From Phycisphaerae bacterium (GTDB taxonomy: Bacteria > Planctomycetota > Phycisphaerae > Sedimentisphaerales > Anaerobacaceae), in contig JAIPFM010000029.1 of assembly GCA_021736645.1 (NCBI GenBank), forward strand, positions 1 to 36,707: DNA of 36,707 bases, written 5' to 3'. A program made the translations under genes and the position numbers. Under the pieces are notes generated by a model. That model searched no databases. It was not told the DNA's origin and was given only the letters and a program-made list of their open reading frames with translations. Each line of letters starts with the position of its first letter. Within the stretch, counting starts at the first letter, position 1. This document shows positions 26,701-35,133 of this stretch, piece by piece.

Positions 26701-28161
26701 TTCCAACGCTAAGAGTCTGATCTCAGCCTCCAGATTCAGCAGAGACGCTTCGGTATTATTGGGATCCCTCCTGAGAATGTTTTGAGTATGACTTTTGGCT
26801 TGCGCCCAGTCTCCTGACTGAGCCATATGCCTTGCCAACGCAATTTGAACTGACAGATCGTCTGCATTGTCACTGGCTAGAGAATTAAGCAGCTGGCGGG
26901 CAGACATGATATCTCCCAACTGCTCCTGAGCTGATGCCAGTAGTACTTTTAGGGATACGGGTTTGAATCCAAGATATCGCCGCACATAAGGGGATGGCCC
27001 TTGATATCCCAACGCTAAAGCACGTTTCCACTTCTCCGCAGCCTCTTGAATGCGATCTTGCTGCGCAGCCAAAAGACCCTCTAAATAGGCCACCTCTGCA
27101 GGGTCACTCTCTTGTTCTTTTACTATAGCCAAACAGGCCTCGGCTTTATCAAAGACCTCTGCCCGTACATAAAGTTCTGTGGCTAATGTATAGAAGCCCC
27201 ATTTGTTTTCATCCAGATTCGCCAGACTGTCGTCCGCCAACTGACGCATCTTCTGGCTTTTCTGACTATCCTGTGCTGGCAACGTCAGCGCAATACCTGT
27301 CCGAAATATCCACATGGGTAAATAATCGGGCTGAAGCGATTGGATGGCATCCAGTTGTTCCTCCACAAGATCCATCTGCCCCAAAGCTCTGTACAAAACC
27401 GCCGCAGCCATATGCTCTTCCGGGTCGGACAGCATCTTTGTGGATGCGGCTTCCAGATCCTGAATTGCATGAGCCTTCTCTTTTTGCATCAGATTAAAAC
27501 GGGCTCTGGCCAGATAAGCCAAGGCTGACTCCGGATTATTCTGAATGGCCAGGTCAAGCCAGTGTTTAGCCGGTAATTTAAAATCATCCGGACGCTCCAC
27601 TGTAAGTGCGGCCAATCTTTCGTAGGCCATGATCTGATTCGGTTCTTCTTCAATCACAGACTGCAGCGTTTTGTAGGCTTCAAGATACTCTCTCTGAAAG
27701 ATCATCGCCTCTGCCAAGAGCCGTTCCACATCAGCGTCCCGTCTATTTTTAAGAAATCGTTGAGCGACCAAATGAGCTTCACCGATCGCACGGGTCTGCA
27801 GGTATATTTCAACTAAATTCTTGGCTGCAACTCTATCTCCTGACTCAATTCTGAGAATATCACGAAAAGCACCTATCGCCTGTTTAATATTACCTGGTTT
27901 TGATGGCTTGATATTTAACTGAGCTTGCGCATATTTGTGAAGCACTTCCGTATTCTGATTATCATGCGCAATATACTTGCCCAGGTATTCGGCGGCTTCC
28001 TGCCACTGCCTCTGTTCAAAGCTCTCGATACCTTGGCTGTAATAGTTTTCATATCGACCGGATTTCTGTATGTTGTGCAAGCCTGCCACGATGCCGGCGA
28101 TAATGCCGAATCCCAACAGTAAGACAATGGCAATTTTCCAGTTAAAGTGTCTGCCTCGCAT
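23773..28161 (-). CDS. Very large TPR-repeat protein of the exopolysaccharide/exosortase locus
   Basis: The protein has 1462 residues. The start is ATG 28161 (MRGRHFNWKIAIVL), with AGGAG 5 nt upstream. One N-terminal membrane anchor (residues ~8-28) is followed by TPR units to the end, for example YSQGIESFEQRQWQEAAEYLGKYI, ALATYRDALNREPDNLSIV, ALEDLNKAIEYQQDDADLWV and AAQLYEKALLVNPNNVVAMNN. Its position and plan resemble the TPR proteins (PrsT type) of PEP-CTERM/exosortase polysaccharide clusters, but it is about half as long again as those I know (roughly 900). It likely forms a periplasmic scaffold for polymer export or assembly. It is the last gene of the operon. Confidence 0.85.
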   Translation of the reverse strand: MRGRHFNWKIAIVLLLGFGIIAGIVAGLHNIQKSGRYENYYSQGIESFEQRQWQEAAEYLGKYIAHDNQNTEVLHKYAQAQLNIKPSKPGNIKQAIGAFRDILRIESGDRVAAKNLVEIYLQTRAIGEAHLVAQRFLKNRRDADVERLLAEAMIFQREYLEAYKTLQSVIEEEPNQIMAYERLAALTVERPDDFKLPAKHWLDLAIQNNPESALAYLARARFNLMQKEKAHAIQDLEAASTKMLSDPEEHMAAAVLYRALGQMDLVEEQLDAIQSLQPDYLPMWIFRTGIALTLPAQDSQKSQKMRQLADDSLANLDENKWGFYTLATELYVRAEVFDKAEACLAIVKEQESDPAEVAYLEGLLAAQQDRIQEAAEKWKRALALGYQGPSPYVRRYLGFKPVSLKVLLASAQEQLGDIMSARQLLNSLASDNADDLSVQIALARHMAQSGDWAQAKSHTQNILRRDPNNTEASLLNLEAEIRLLALEGPSVTPNQWQSLEQRMGQLSVSPEEAVSLSLLRFQMALSRHEYDTAKAILGQLKPNDPVNQQKVTVAWINLLLDQNRSDEIIAQLKAAVKQHDQSEQMVRLLAYFVAKEGDHDAAEQVLRDAMARINAPSSNLRLGYMLSGLLASWAKGENDPLKEVLDKKNQTLLNELDQTYPDTITVQRQLFQCQLTQWDKEKKKEGPLLRLSQASPDDSEVQKQLVECQTVIDHAVGQAQALVNKIRTLEGEEGWQWRYEQARLWFAFAQDEFQKKYSEAVSLLQQNLRSNGNNQLSRRLLAAIHSKAGQSSQALATYRDALNREPDNLSIVIPAVKAMQEAKEYDQADDLLKRVASRNLTDPSLDKLQVYSYIQQGEVGSAAALMESYLQEDPNNVGIALALAGLKAGQKEYGVAKAMLDKIKETTQDASTMFKAEQLEVQILMQQGLPEQALQLCNDLVDTYKDAESLKLRYNINVTLGQMDSALEDLNKAIEYQQDDADLWVKKSSLYWSLQRKVEAMKAMDKAIMLTPGDPNVVVQAVNLLVATQEPDQIQTAKALLEQASQQHPDDYRFKIQRVRFMLMEGNAASQIQAESMLEQLTMEYPKEASVWLTLGDLLMGHQDWAKALNIAMRGLTEIKDNFALLSLKANAEIQISPRFAVQTLEAMLEQSPTNVLVALQLASAHIKAKNPEKAIEVLSAHKELCTRETEIKLYEFTLVSALLDAGQQTEADMLLAQLKQKYPDDQRIVIVQIPHWIREGNYEAVDQAVMQWLEANPGKTGPVEYAARVLRGLGQAKTMAVAEHLLSAAMEKQPESEALLMISAQTYQMQGRVEEAAQLYEKALLVNPNNVVAMNNVAWIYGHDLNQIDKAMEWAQKGLVLAPQYTDLLDTYGTICYMAAQYDKAIKSLKECLNRPSYRSADSTATTMYTLAKSYQAIGDRSNARLMFKQCLDRNRQLESGGLSTDEQRDADKQLASLLGN

Positions 28162-28191
28162 ATTTTCTCCTCTTACCAAATGGTTTTTAAC

Positions 28192-29118
28192 TTAAACAAT
28201 CGCCCTGAAAGGTGTCTTCTTTATCGCCTGGGTTAACAATGCCGACAGGGTAAATATTACGGGCGGTACTGCCATCAAGGGCATGTCAAACCACATCATA
28301 TGGCGAATGATGCTTCCCACCAAAGGATGGATAAGATAGATACCCAAGGTCAAAGACACCAGCCATTGAGAGCCACGACTTAGCCGAAGGTGCCCTGGCC
28401 AGAGTAAACAACCTGCCGTTAGAACCACTGCAATGCTATATGACAGTGCAAGTCCCTGATGTTGCACCCGATTGAACCAGGATATTCCCACAACAAATAG
28501 GGTCAATACCGCAGATATCATGATACGTTTGTGACTCTGCTCCAATTGCAGGATCAAGCCAAGTGTGATACCAATAAATACGGCTGGCAAGCCCCAACTC
28601 CACTGGGCCAAAGGAACCACTGACCTATACCGACTTAACATAAGTATACTCAGGGCAAAAGCGAATATACTGAGTGCAAAGCCTAACATAATGCGAATAC
28701 TCACTCCCCACATCCTTGTCATTTTGCTCAACCCAACTGCCATGGCTGTCATCACAAATGCAAACGGTAGATACCATAGATGAATGGCGGTCCCAATCAA
28801 TAACATTCTCAGACTGAGTTGCTCCACTAATGCAGTATTGGGAGTATTGGATATCATAGATCTGCCAAGCAAAGTCATCTCGTAGACCAGACACCAAAAT
28901 ATCCATGGAATAATCAGCCTCTTAAACCTATTTGTTAGGATGGCGGTACATGGTGATGTTGTAGAATGTAATGTCACATAGGTAAAGGCGAGCATGATGA
29001 AGACGGCCAGGCCTGCATAGGCAATGTCGCGTCCCATAAGCCCTTGGGTATGAAACCATACAATGCCAAAGGCAGCAATAATTCTTAACCGATCCACGTT
29101 GTAGTTACGATCACTCAT
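28192..29118 (-). CDS. Acyltransferase 3 family membrane protein
   Basis: The protein has 308 residues and about nine to ten hydrophobic helices. The N-terminus NVDRLRIIAAFGIVWFHTQG has the R-x10-H pattern typical of acyltransferase-3 enzymes, and RFKRLIIPWIFWCLVYE plus LGIYLIHPLVG fit the family. These proteins move acetyl or other acyl groups across the inner membrane onto sugars. Placement between the sugar transferase and the TPR gene suggests O-acetylation of the exopolysaccharide. Confidence 0.87.
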   Translation of the reverse strand: MSDRNYNVDRLRIIAAFGIVWFHTQGLMGRDIAYAGLAVFIMLAFTYVTLHSTTSPCTAILTNRFKRLIIPWIFWCLVYEMTLLGRSMISNTPNTALVEQLSLRMLLIGTAIHLWYLPFAFVMTAMAVGLSKMTRMWGVSIRIMLGFALSIFAFALSILMLSRYRSVVPLAQWSWGLPAVFIGITLGLILQLEQSHKRIMISAVLTLFVVGISWFNRVQHQGLALSYSIAVVLTAGCLLWPGHLRLSRGSQWLVSLTLGIYLIHPLVGSIIRHMMWFDMPLMAVPPVIFTLSALLTQAIKKTPFRAIV

Positions 29119-29153
29119 TGAAGAGACTCAGAGAATAAGAATAAACAGGTTCT

Positions 29154-30779
29154 TTAGAATTGTTCTACAAACTTACCCAGCATCTGCAGAAATGTCTTCC
29201 AGCATATCCACAAATCCAGGCGAGATGACACACGTCTGACATAATCCATGTCATAGTGAATCCATTCTTGAAAATCCCTCAAGGGTTCACGTGTCCTTAG
29301 CAACTGCCAAAGCCCTGTAACTCCTGGGCGTACAGAGAGTCTTGCATCGCGCCATCTTGGACATTGAGTGTTTTCACTCTTGGGAGAAGGCCTGGGTCCC
29401 ACCACGCTCATCTCACCCTTTAAGACATTGATAAACTGCGGAATCTCGTCTAAATACGTCTCTCGTAAGAAACGTCCTACTGCACTAATTCGTGGATCAT
29501 CGGCCATTTTAAACTGTGGGCCATCCACCTCATTAATGATACGCAGCCTATCCTGTAATTGGTCCGCGCCGACCTTCATGGTCCTGAATTTCAGGCAATC
29601 AAACTCTACGCCATATAACCCCTGACGCCTTGCCCTATAAAACAGGGGACCAGGTGAATTTATCTTGATGGCCAATGCAATCACGGGAAAGATGGGCAAA
29701 AAGAGGATCAAAACGATTGAGGCAATGCCAATATCAACAGCTCTCTTGAGTGTATTGATATAGGCCCAATTGGACCACTGAAGGAATCGACTTTGTTGAG
29801 ACGATCTCAGCCACAACTCATCATTTTGAGCTGCTTGATAGCAGGTTCCCTGATCTTCATCAAAAACGCGATGACTGACCACAGTCTTCTCCATGATACG
29901 AACATTCGGGCCAATAATGGAAGAGTCTAACACTGCCCTTGATTCAATGTTGACTTGATCAGACACCACCACAGGCGATATGAGCACCGCCTCAGGAGAT
30001 ACTTGTGAGTTGCTTGACACCCAGACCTTCCCAATGACTCTGGGCCCGGGGCCGGGGCTTCGCTCACGGCTCAGGCATTGGTATCCGTTCACAACCGTCA
30101 GAATATCTCGCACGTGATCTTCGTTGTTGTTGATAGACCTTACCAATCCTAATAAGCCATCCGGCGTATTTAGATCATAGGATAGGCCCGCCACGTTGAA
30201 AGATTGCACCTGTATTTGATGAGTCCTGCACAGTGCCTTAAACACATCAAACTCTAAAGGCAGTGAGGCAAAATGGTCGACACATGAATTTCTGATGTAG
30301 ATTCTGCTGGGCCAATTCTCAAACGATGGTACCACCACGGCAGAATCTTCATAATGTCTTCGAAACCCCACAATACATCCTTCACGAGTGTACCGAATCT
30401 GCTCTCTATGCCCGGTCAATTGCTCATCCACGCCCAGGCAAACCACCGAGGCCTTGGTTTTTGACAATAGAGAGGCTACACGGACCTCATCAATTTGACT
30501 GATAGATGCACCCTGTGAAATACAGATCCATGATGGTCGCTCAATCATGGAGGGTATCCATGAAGTCAAAATCTGCTCCGTTTCAGAATAGGAACATAGG
30601 TCGCTCCGAAGACAGGTCTCGGAGTGGAGTGACGCAGGTAATGCGTACAGCACTCTGGCCTCTTCCCGCTGATGATACAACTCAAGCATGGCAGACAATA
30701 GCGGATGCCTTAATGCATGAACTAGCATCCTCTGGCCAGAAAGACACTTGTGATCTGATTGGATTAAAACAAGGTTCAT
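29154..30779 (-). CDS. Initiating sugar transferase fused to a degenerate nucleotidyltransferase/beta-helix domain
   Basis: The protein has 541 residues. The C-terminal half (about 345-541) is a bacterial sugar transferase (WcaJ/PglC type): KRAVDIGIASIVLILFLPIF membrane part, SPGPLFYRARRQG, FDCLKFRTMK, FKMADDPRISAVGRFLRETYLDEIPQ, LKGEMSVVGPRPSP, SVRPGVTGLWQ. It moves a sugar-1-phosphate onto undecaprenyl phosphate to start a glycan. The N-terminal ~240 residues look like a sugar nucleotidyltransferase that has lost the GxGTRxxP loop but keeps a C-terminal FNVAGLSYDLNTPDGLLGLV. A short left-handed beta-helix (about 248-305, SPEAVLISPVVVSDQV, SSIIGPNVRI) follows. Most transferases of this class have other N-terminal parts. 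The same two-part module is fused to the exosortase upstream. Confidence 0.85.
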   Translation of the reverse strand: MNLVLIQSDHKCLSGQRMLVHALRHPLLSAMLELYHQREEARVLYALPASLHSETCLRSDLCSYSETEQILTSWIPSMIERPSWICISQGASISQIDEVRVASLLSKTKASVVCLGVDEQLTGHREQIRYTREGCIVGFRRHYEDSAVVVPSFENWPSRIYIRNSCVDHFASLPLEFDVFKALCRTHQIQVQSFNVAGLSYDLNTPDGLLGLVRSINNNEDHVRDILTVVNGYQCLSRERSPGPGPRVIGKVWVSSNSQVSPEAVLISPVVVSDQVNIESRAVLDSSIIGPNVRIMEKTVVSHRVFDEDQGTCYQAAQNDELWLRSSQQSRFLQWSNWAYINTLKRAVDIGIASIVLILFLPIFPVIALAIKINSPGPLFYRARRQGLYGVEFDCLKFRTMKVGADQLQDRLRIINEVDGPQFKMADDPRISAVGRFLRETYLDEIPQFINVLKGEMSVVGPRPSPKSENTQCPRWRDARLSVRPGVTGLWQLLRTREPLRDFQEWIHYDMDYVRRVSSRLDLWICWKTFLQMLGKFVEQF

Positions 30780-30796
30780 GGGTTAAATACTGGCTA

Positions 30797-33181
30797 TTAT
30801 GCGGTCTTCTCTTTAACCGGTTTCGCTTTCGTACCTTTTTTTGCGTCTCGTGACGTCATCAGCAGCTTCCGATTCATACGCATATCACGTCTTCCCCCCT
30901 TGTTATAATAATAGCCGTAGTGATATCGCTGATATCCATGAGAGACCTTGACATTGTTTAGCACCGTGCCCAACAACTGGACATTGATCTGGCTCAAACG
31001 GTCCTTAGCTTCCAGAAGATCGTTGATTGTCGTTTTGTGAGCGAAGCCAATCAAGATTACAGATCCTGCAATACGAGCCCAGATCATTGCATCTGGAAAT
31101 GCCAACACAGGAGGGGTGTCAATAATTATGTGATCGTACTTTTGTGACAGATTGTGAATACGTTGGGCCAGAACCGGCGAAGCAATCAATTCGTAGACAT
31201 CCCCATGATTGCCTGCCTCAGGCACCAAAATATCCAATCCCGTAGCCTCAACTTTGACAATGGAGTATTCAAATGCCCCTTCAATGGGTACGTGACTGAC
31301 CTGCTCTGCCATCGAGGTAAAGTTCATTTTTCGCAGAGTATCCGGTTTTCGTAAGTCACCATCGATCAGCAGGACTCTTTCACCGGATTTGGAGAGACTG
31401 GTGGCCAGATTTACGGCAAAGGATGATTTGCCCTCTCTAGGGCAGGGACTGGTAACGCACATCATTTTTGGTATTCCATTTGCACCCAGAAGTGTCAAAT
31501 TGGTTCGAATGGTTTGATAATCGCTGGCAATCTGCTCTGCAAATTTGGAGGTTTTTACTGTACGAGCATTTGCCACAGTGCCAATTAAGGGGAGATTTGA
31601 CTGCTTTGCCACATCTTCAGGCTCTTTCAGCCGTTTATCAGATTTATCGATTAGTAATGCCAACAAACACCCCAAACCAAAGATACCCATTGTCATACCG
31701 GCAGAATACGGGACACGTTTATCTTCATACCGATCTCGGTTTGCACGATCCTCAATCGTGATACGGGGCTTTTGGTTTTTCTCCATCTCCATCTGTTTGA
31801 TTCGAAGCGACAAGGTGTCACGAATTTCCATATCCATATCAATATCAAACTGCATATCTTTTATAACTAGAAAGGTGTTTCCTTGTTGAATCGACTTCAG
31901 TTCTTCTGCAGTAAGCAACTCTTTATAACGTTTCTCTTCTTCCTTGGTTTGAGTCAGATCAGTCATTATGGCTGCAATTTTATTTCGCTTTAATTGACCG
32001 GCCTGATCTGCCATCAGCATATCATACTCTTGCCCCCGTTTTGCCGCCCTCTCCTGCAATTGCTGCTTAAAGGCTGCCAGCAGGTTCTCTTTCTCACGGA
32101 TGATAGGATTCGTAAAGGCGAGTTTTTCTCGGGCCACCAACAGTTCCTGTTCCATGGTTACAACCTGGCGAGTCAATTCGATGATATGAGCATCTGAATT
32201 GATAAAAGCCTCTCGCTCCCCTGGACGACTTTCAACAGCCATCGAATTACTGTCCAAGGTCTGCTGAATAATCGCCACCTCAGTTTCCAAGGCAATTCTT
32301 TTAGATTCCAACTCTATGGATCTGCTCAAGATAGTATCCAGACGCTCAGCATACAACATCTCCTGTCCAGATCCTGTCTCAGGCGTCACACCCGACTGCT
32401 GCGCCAATTCTCGAATTTTGGCTTTCGCCTCAGTGATACGTTTTACAATAATTCCATGCTCCTGAATCAATGCTTCCAGATTTCTCTGGCCTTCAAGATT
32501 AGCCCCTACATCGTACAGACTCTGGTAGTTTCGCATGATCACATCCACAATCTGGGTTGCCTCTTCAGGGTACATGGACTTCATACTCACCTCAATAAAA
32601 TGAGTATTTTGACGTGGATAAGCCGTAATAATCCCAGAGGTCACAGCCCTGTGAAGCACATCCGCAGGTTCCATATTCTGAGTTTCTCGGTTCAGAAGTT
32701 GATCGATTTTCTTGGTAAAGTCGCTGGGACCTTCTTGAAACAACTTAAGATCCTTGTTTACCAAATCATCAGCCACCTGCTGCAATACACTGGTACTGGT
32801 TACGATCAATGCCTGTGTCGCCACAAAATCTCTATAATTCCCAATGTTGCCTCCCGTCTCATTACCGGTCATGATATCCAGCACGGCCGGTGCCACCTTG
32901 ATGCGTCCTACGACGATGTAACCCGGCTGTACAAAATACCATACCCCATACACGGCCACAGGGGCAAAGAGGATGAAAACCAACAGAATAACATACCAGC
33001 GTCGTTTCATGGCGCCGAGGATGTCCGGAGCATGTTCCTCATGGTCTTTCTGGTCAGACTCCACTGAAATCGGTTTCGCTTCGACGGAAGGCATCAGCGG
33101 CACAGAGGGCATCGTTTCAATGCTTCGCCTGTGGGATGGTTGGTCAATAATACGGTCTAAGTACTTTTCAAGATGATTCAT
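30797..33181 (-). CDS. Wzc-type polysaccharide chain-length regulator and tyrosine autokinase
   Basis: The protein has 794 residues. Cytoplasmic N-terminus, TM1 (WYVILLVFILFAPVAVYGVWYF), Wzz domain, long coiled coils (about 240-420), TM2 near 495-515 (AGMTMGIFGLGCLLALLI), then a cytoplasmic BY-kinase. Kinase motifs are Walker A SPCPREGKSS (near 580), Walker A' LLIDGDLRKP and Walker B HIIIDTPPV (near 690). A C-terminal tyrosine cluster YQRYHYGYYY is the expected autophosphorylation site. It controls polymer length and export. The start overlaps the exosortase stop (ATGA), and the sugar transferase gene follows after 17 nt. Confidence 0.93.
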   Translation of the reverse strand: MNHLEKYLDRIIDQPSHRRSIETMPSVPLMPSVEAKPISVESDQKDHEEHAPDILGAMKRRWYVILLVFILFAPVAVYGVWYFVQPGYIVVGRIKVAPAVLDIMTGNETGGNIGNYRDFVATQALIVTSTSVLQQVADDLVNKDLKLFQEGPSDFTKKIDQLLNRETQNMEPADVLHRAVTSGIITAYPRQNTHFIEVSMKSMYPEEATQIVDVIMRNYQSLYDVGANLEGQRNLEALIQEHGIIVKRITEAKAKIRELAQQSGVTPETGSGQEMLYAERLDTILSRSIELESKRIALETEVAIIQQTLDSNSMAVESRPGEREAFINSDAHIIELTRQVVTMEQELLVAREKLAFTNPIIREKENLLAAFKQQLQERAAKRGQEYDMLMADQAGQLKRNKIAAIMTDLTQTKEEEKRYKELLTAEELKSIQQGNTFLVIKDMQFDIDMDMEIRDTLSLRIKQMEMEKNQKPRITIEDRANRDRYEDKRVPYSAGMTMGIFGLGCLLALLIDKSDKRLKEPEDVAKQSNLPLIGTVANARTVKTSKFAEQIASDYQTIRTNLTLLGANGIPKMMCVTSPCPREGKSSFAVNLATSLSKSGERVLLIDGDLRKPDTLRKMNFTSMAEQVSHVPIEGAFEYSIVKVEATGLDILVPEAGNHGDVYELIASPVLAQRIHNLSQKYDHIIIDTPPVLAFPDAMIWARIAGSVILIGFAHKTTINDLLEAKDRLSQINVQLLGTVLNNVKVSHGYQRYHYGYYYNKGGRRDMRMNRKLLMTSRDAKKGTKAKPVKEKTA

Positions 33182-35127
33182 CTGATTGTCTCCTGGTCTA
33201 AATGGGGCTCCCTCCTAATCACCAATTGCGCTTCCTCCGCAGGCTCCATGGTGAGCAGGCTGAATATACCTAACTCAAGCACAATGATACCCAAGGCCAA
33301 TGGCATCATCGCATACCCCCCAAAATCATGAAAAATTTGTTCCCATACCTCACCTTTGATCATGGTAAACGCGATGGCTGTCACAGCCAGACGAATCGTA
33401 TTGCAGATCAATGCTATGGGTAGACTAGACATAAAAATCATGGCTTTTTCCCAGAAAGACCGTCCTGCAATTAACGCGACCAATCCCGCAATCACGAAAA
33501 AGGCGGTAATCATGCGTAATCCATTGCAGGCTTCAGCCACTGCCACACTGGTATCACCAATATGAATCACTGTACCCTCTCTAATTACATCATATCCCAG
33601 TGTCTCTAAGCTGAACACGGCAGATCGGGTTGCATAATCTTGAAGCGGTAATGCAATCTGGTTCTGCACACGGCCAGGCCAAGGCAGCATCAGCAATAAG
33701 AACATCAGAACTGTCAGACTCTTCTTAAACAATGCCTTGCCGCCCAATAGTAATACACAAGATCCAATCGTCATCACAATCGACAAGTTTTCGGCTGCCT
33801 GATACATATAGATCAATCCAAACAGTCGGAAAGCCTGGGCTCCAATCAAGCCGACAAGCCCCCACAGACTCCATTCCAAGCGAACCCGTCTCAAGCTGTC
33901 ACGTCTTAGCCAGAGTACATAGCCGGCCAAAACTGGCACCAACATGCCTGCCGAATACTCATCGCTTCTTAACCAAACATGCCACAAATTTAATAGATTT
34001 GTCCAATAGGACCAAATAAAACATATTGCAAAGGCGACACTACTGACAATCAGTCCCAGAGACACTTCTTTTTGCATGTGTTGAAGATATCGGCGTATTT
34101 GAAAGACCATATTATAGGTTTTCTGAGTGAGAAGCTTAAATCCTGCTGCCGTAGCCTGTTCGGCCCAAGTTGTATTCGACAAAACTTCCCCAGGGCAGAC
34201 CTTGGCATCGGAGCCTATCACTGAATCTCGGACCAAACAATCGTGTCCCACGAAGGCCCCGTCCCACAGGACACTTCGACTTACCACCGTATTATCCTGG
34301 ATACTGGCGTTGGCCCCGATAATCACAGGGCCCTGGATAGTACAACACTCCCCTATTTCAGCGCCAGGCATAATCACAACAGTGCCGCTAGCTAGACAGG
34401 ATTCCGCCAGATCCAGATCTCCGCTGGCCCAGACAGATAATCCCTCTGAGTGAATCTGATGTACCAACCCGCTGGTCTGACTTGCTAGAGATTCAATATT
34501 GGAAAGAACCGCATGCAAATAGGTTTTACTGTCGGAGAAAGCGCCTACATTTTCGGACAAAGTCAAGGCCTTCACAACCTGACCGCGCCGAATCATTGCG
34601 GGAATTAAGAATTCTTTGATATCACTATAACCCTCTTCAGGGATCATTTCCTTGACTGCCACATCGCACACATAAATACCGGCACTCCGTCCATCCGGAT
34701 TTACCACCACGCTAAAATCCGCTCCGAGAGTACGATGCTCAGCCACCAGATAGTCAACAGACGGTGAATGGAGGCGATTACCGGTGTAGACCACAGCCAA
34801 TCCACTCGCAAAGTCTGACAATGCCTGGCGAACGGCGCCTGCAGATCCCGCAGGCCACTCTTCCTGAATAAACCTGACTTTCGCAGGCAAGTCCGTGACC
34901 TTGATGTGGCTCCAAAATGATTCATGGCCAGAATAACATACTGACACATCTGCCACATCACATTTTGAGATCTGCTGTAAAAAGTCAGAAAAGGATGAAC
35001 TTCCCCACACCGGCCATCCTGCCATGGGATTCTGTGATATTAATGGCGCACGTCCATCATTGACACAGCCGCATAATACTACTACATGTATTTGTTCTTG
35101 ATTCAAAGTACTCTCTCTGCTCCACAA
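33178..35127 (-). CDS. Exosortase fused to a degenerate nucleotidyltransferase/beta-helix domain
   Basis: The protein has 649 residues from TTG 35127; TTG 35106, behind AGAGAG, is an equally likely start. Residues ~10-220 resemble a sugar nucleotidyltransferase: PAGSAGAVRQALSDF and LAVVYTGNRLH are like its middle motifs. The GxGTRLxPLT loop and the PKP lysine are replaced by CVNDGRAPL and NPMAG, so it is probably inactive. Residues ~230-325 form a left-handed beta-helix (GTVVIMPGAEIGECCTIQGP, NTVVSRSVLWDGAFVG). The rest is an eight-helix-like exosortase with the catalytic set Cys534 (AEACNGLRM), Arg579 (CNTIRLAV) and His600 (IFHDFGG). Exosortases cleave PEP-CTERM-like tails at the outer face of the inner membrane. 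I know of no standard exosortase with this N-terminus. It lacks an EpsI domain. Confidence 0.88.
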   Translation of the reverse strand: MWSRESTLNQEQIHVVVLCGCVNDGRAPLISQNPMAGWPVWGSSSFSDFLQQISKCDVADVSVCYSGHESFWSHIKVTDLPAKVRFIQEEWPAGSAGAVRQALSDFASGLAVVYTGNRLHSPSVDYLVAEHRTLGADFSVVVNPDGRSAGIYVCDVAVKEMIPEEGYSDIKEFLIPAMIRRGQVVKALTLSENVGAFSDSKTYLHAVLSNIESLASQTSGLVHQIHSEGLSVWASGDLDLAESCLASGTVVIMPGAEIGECCTIQGPVIIGANASIQDNTVVSRSVLWDGAFVGHDCLVRDSVIGSDAKVCPGEVLSNTTWAEQATAAGFKLLTQKTYNMVFQIRRYLQHMQKEVSLGLIVSSVAFAICFIWSYWTNLLNLWHVWLRSDEYSAGMLVPVLAGYVLWLRRDSLRRVRLEWSLWGLVGLIGAQAFRLFGLIYMYQAAENLSIVMTIGSCVLLLGGKALFKKSLTVLMFLLLMLPWPGRVQNQIALPLQDYATRSAVFSLETLGYDVIREGTVIHIGDTSVAVAEACNGLRMITAFFVIAGLVALIAGRSFWEKAMIFMSSLPIALICNTIRLAVTAIAFTMIKGEVWEQIFHDFGGYAMMPLALGIIVLELGIFSLLTMEPAEEAQLVIRREPHLDQETIR

Positions 35128-35133
35128 GTTTTC

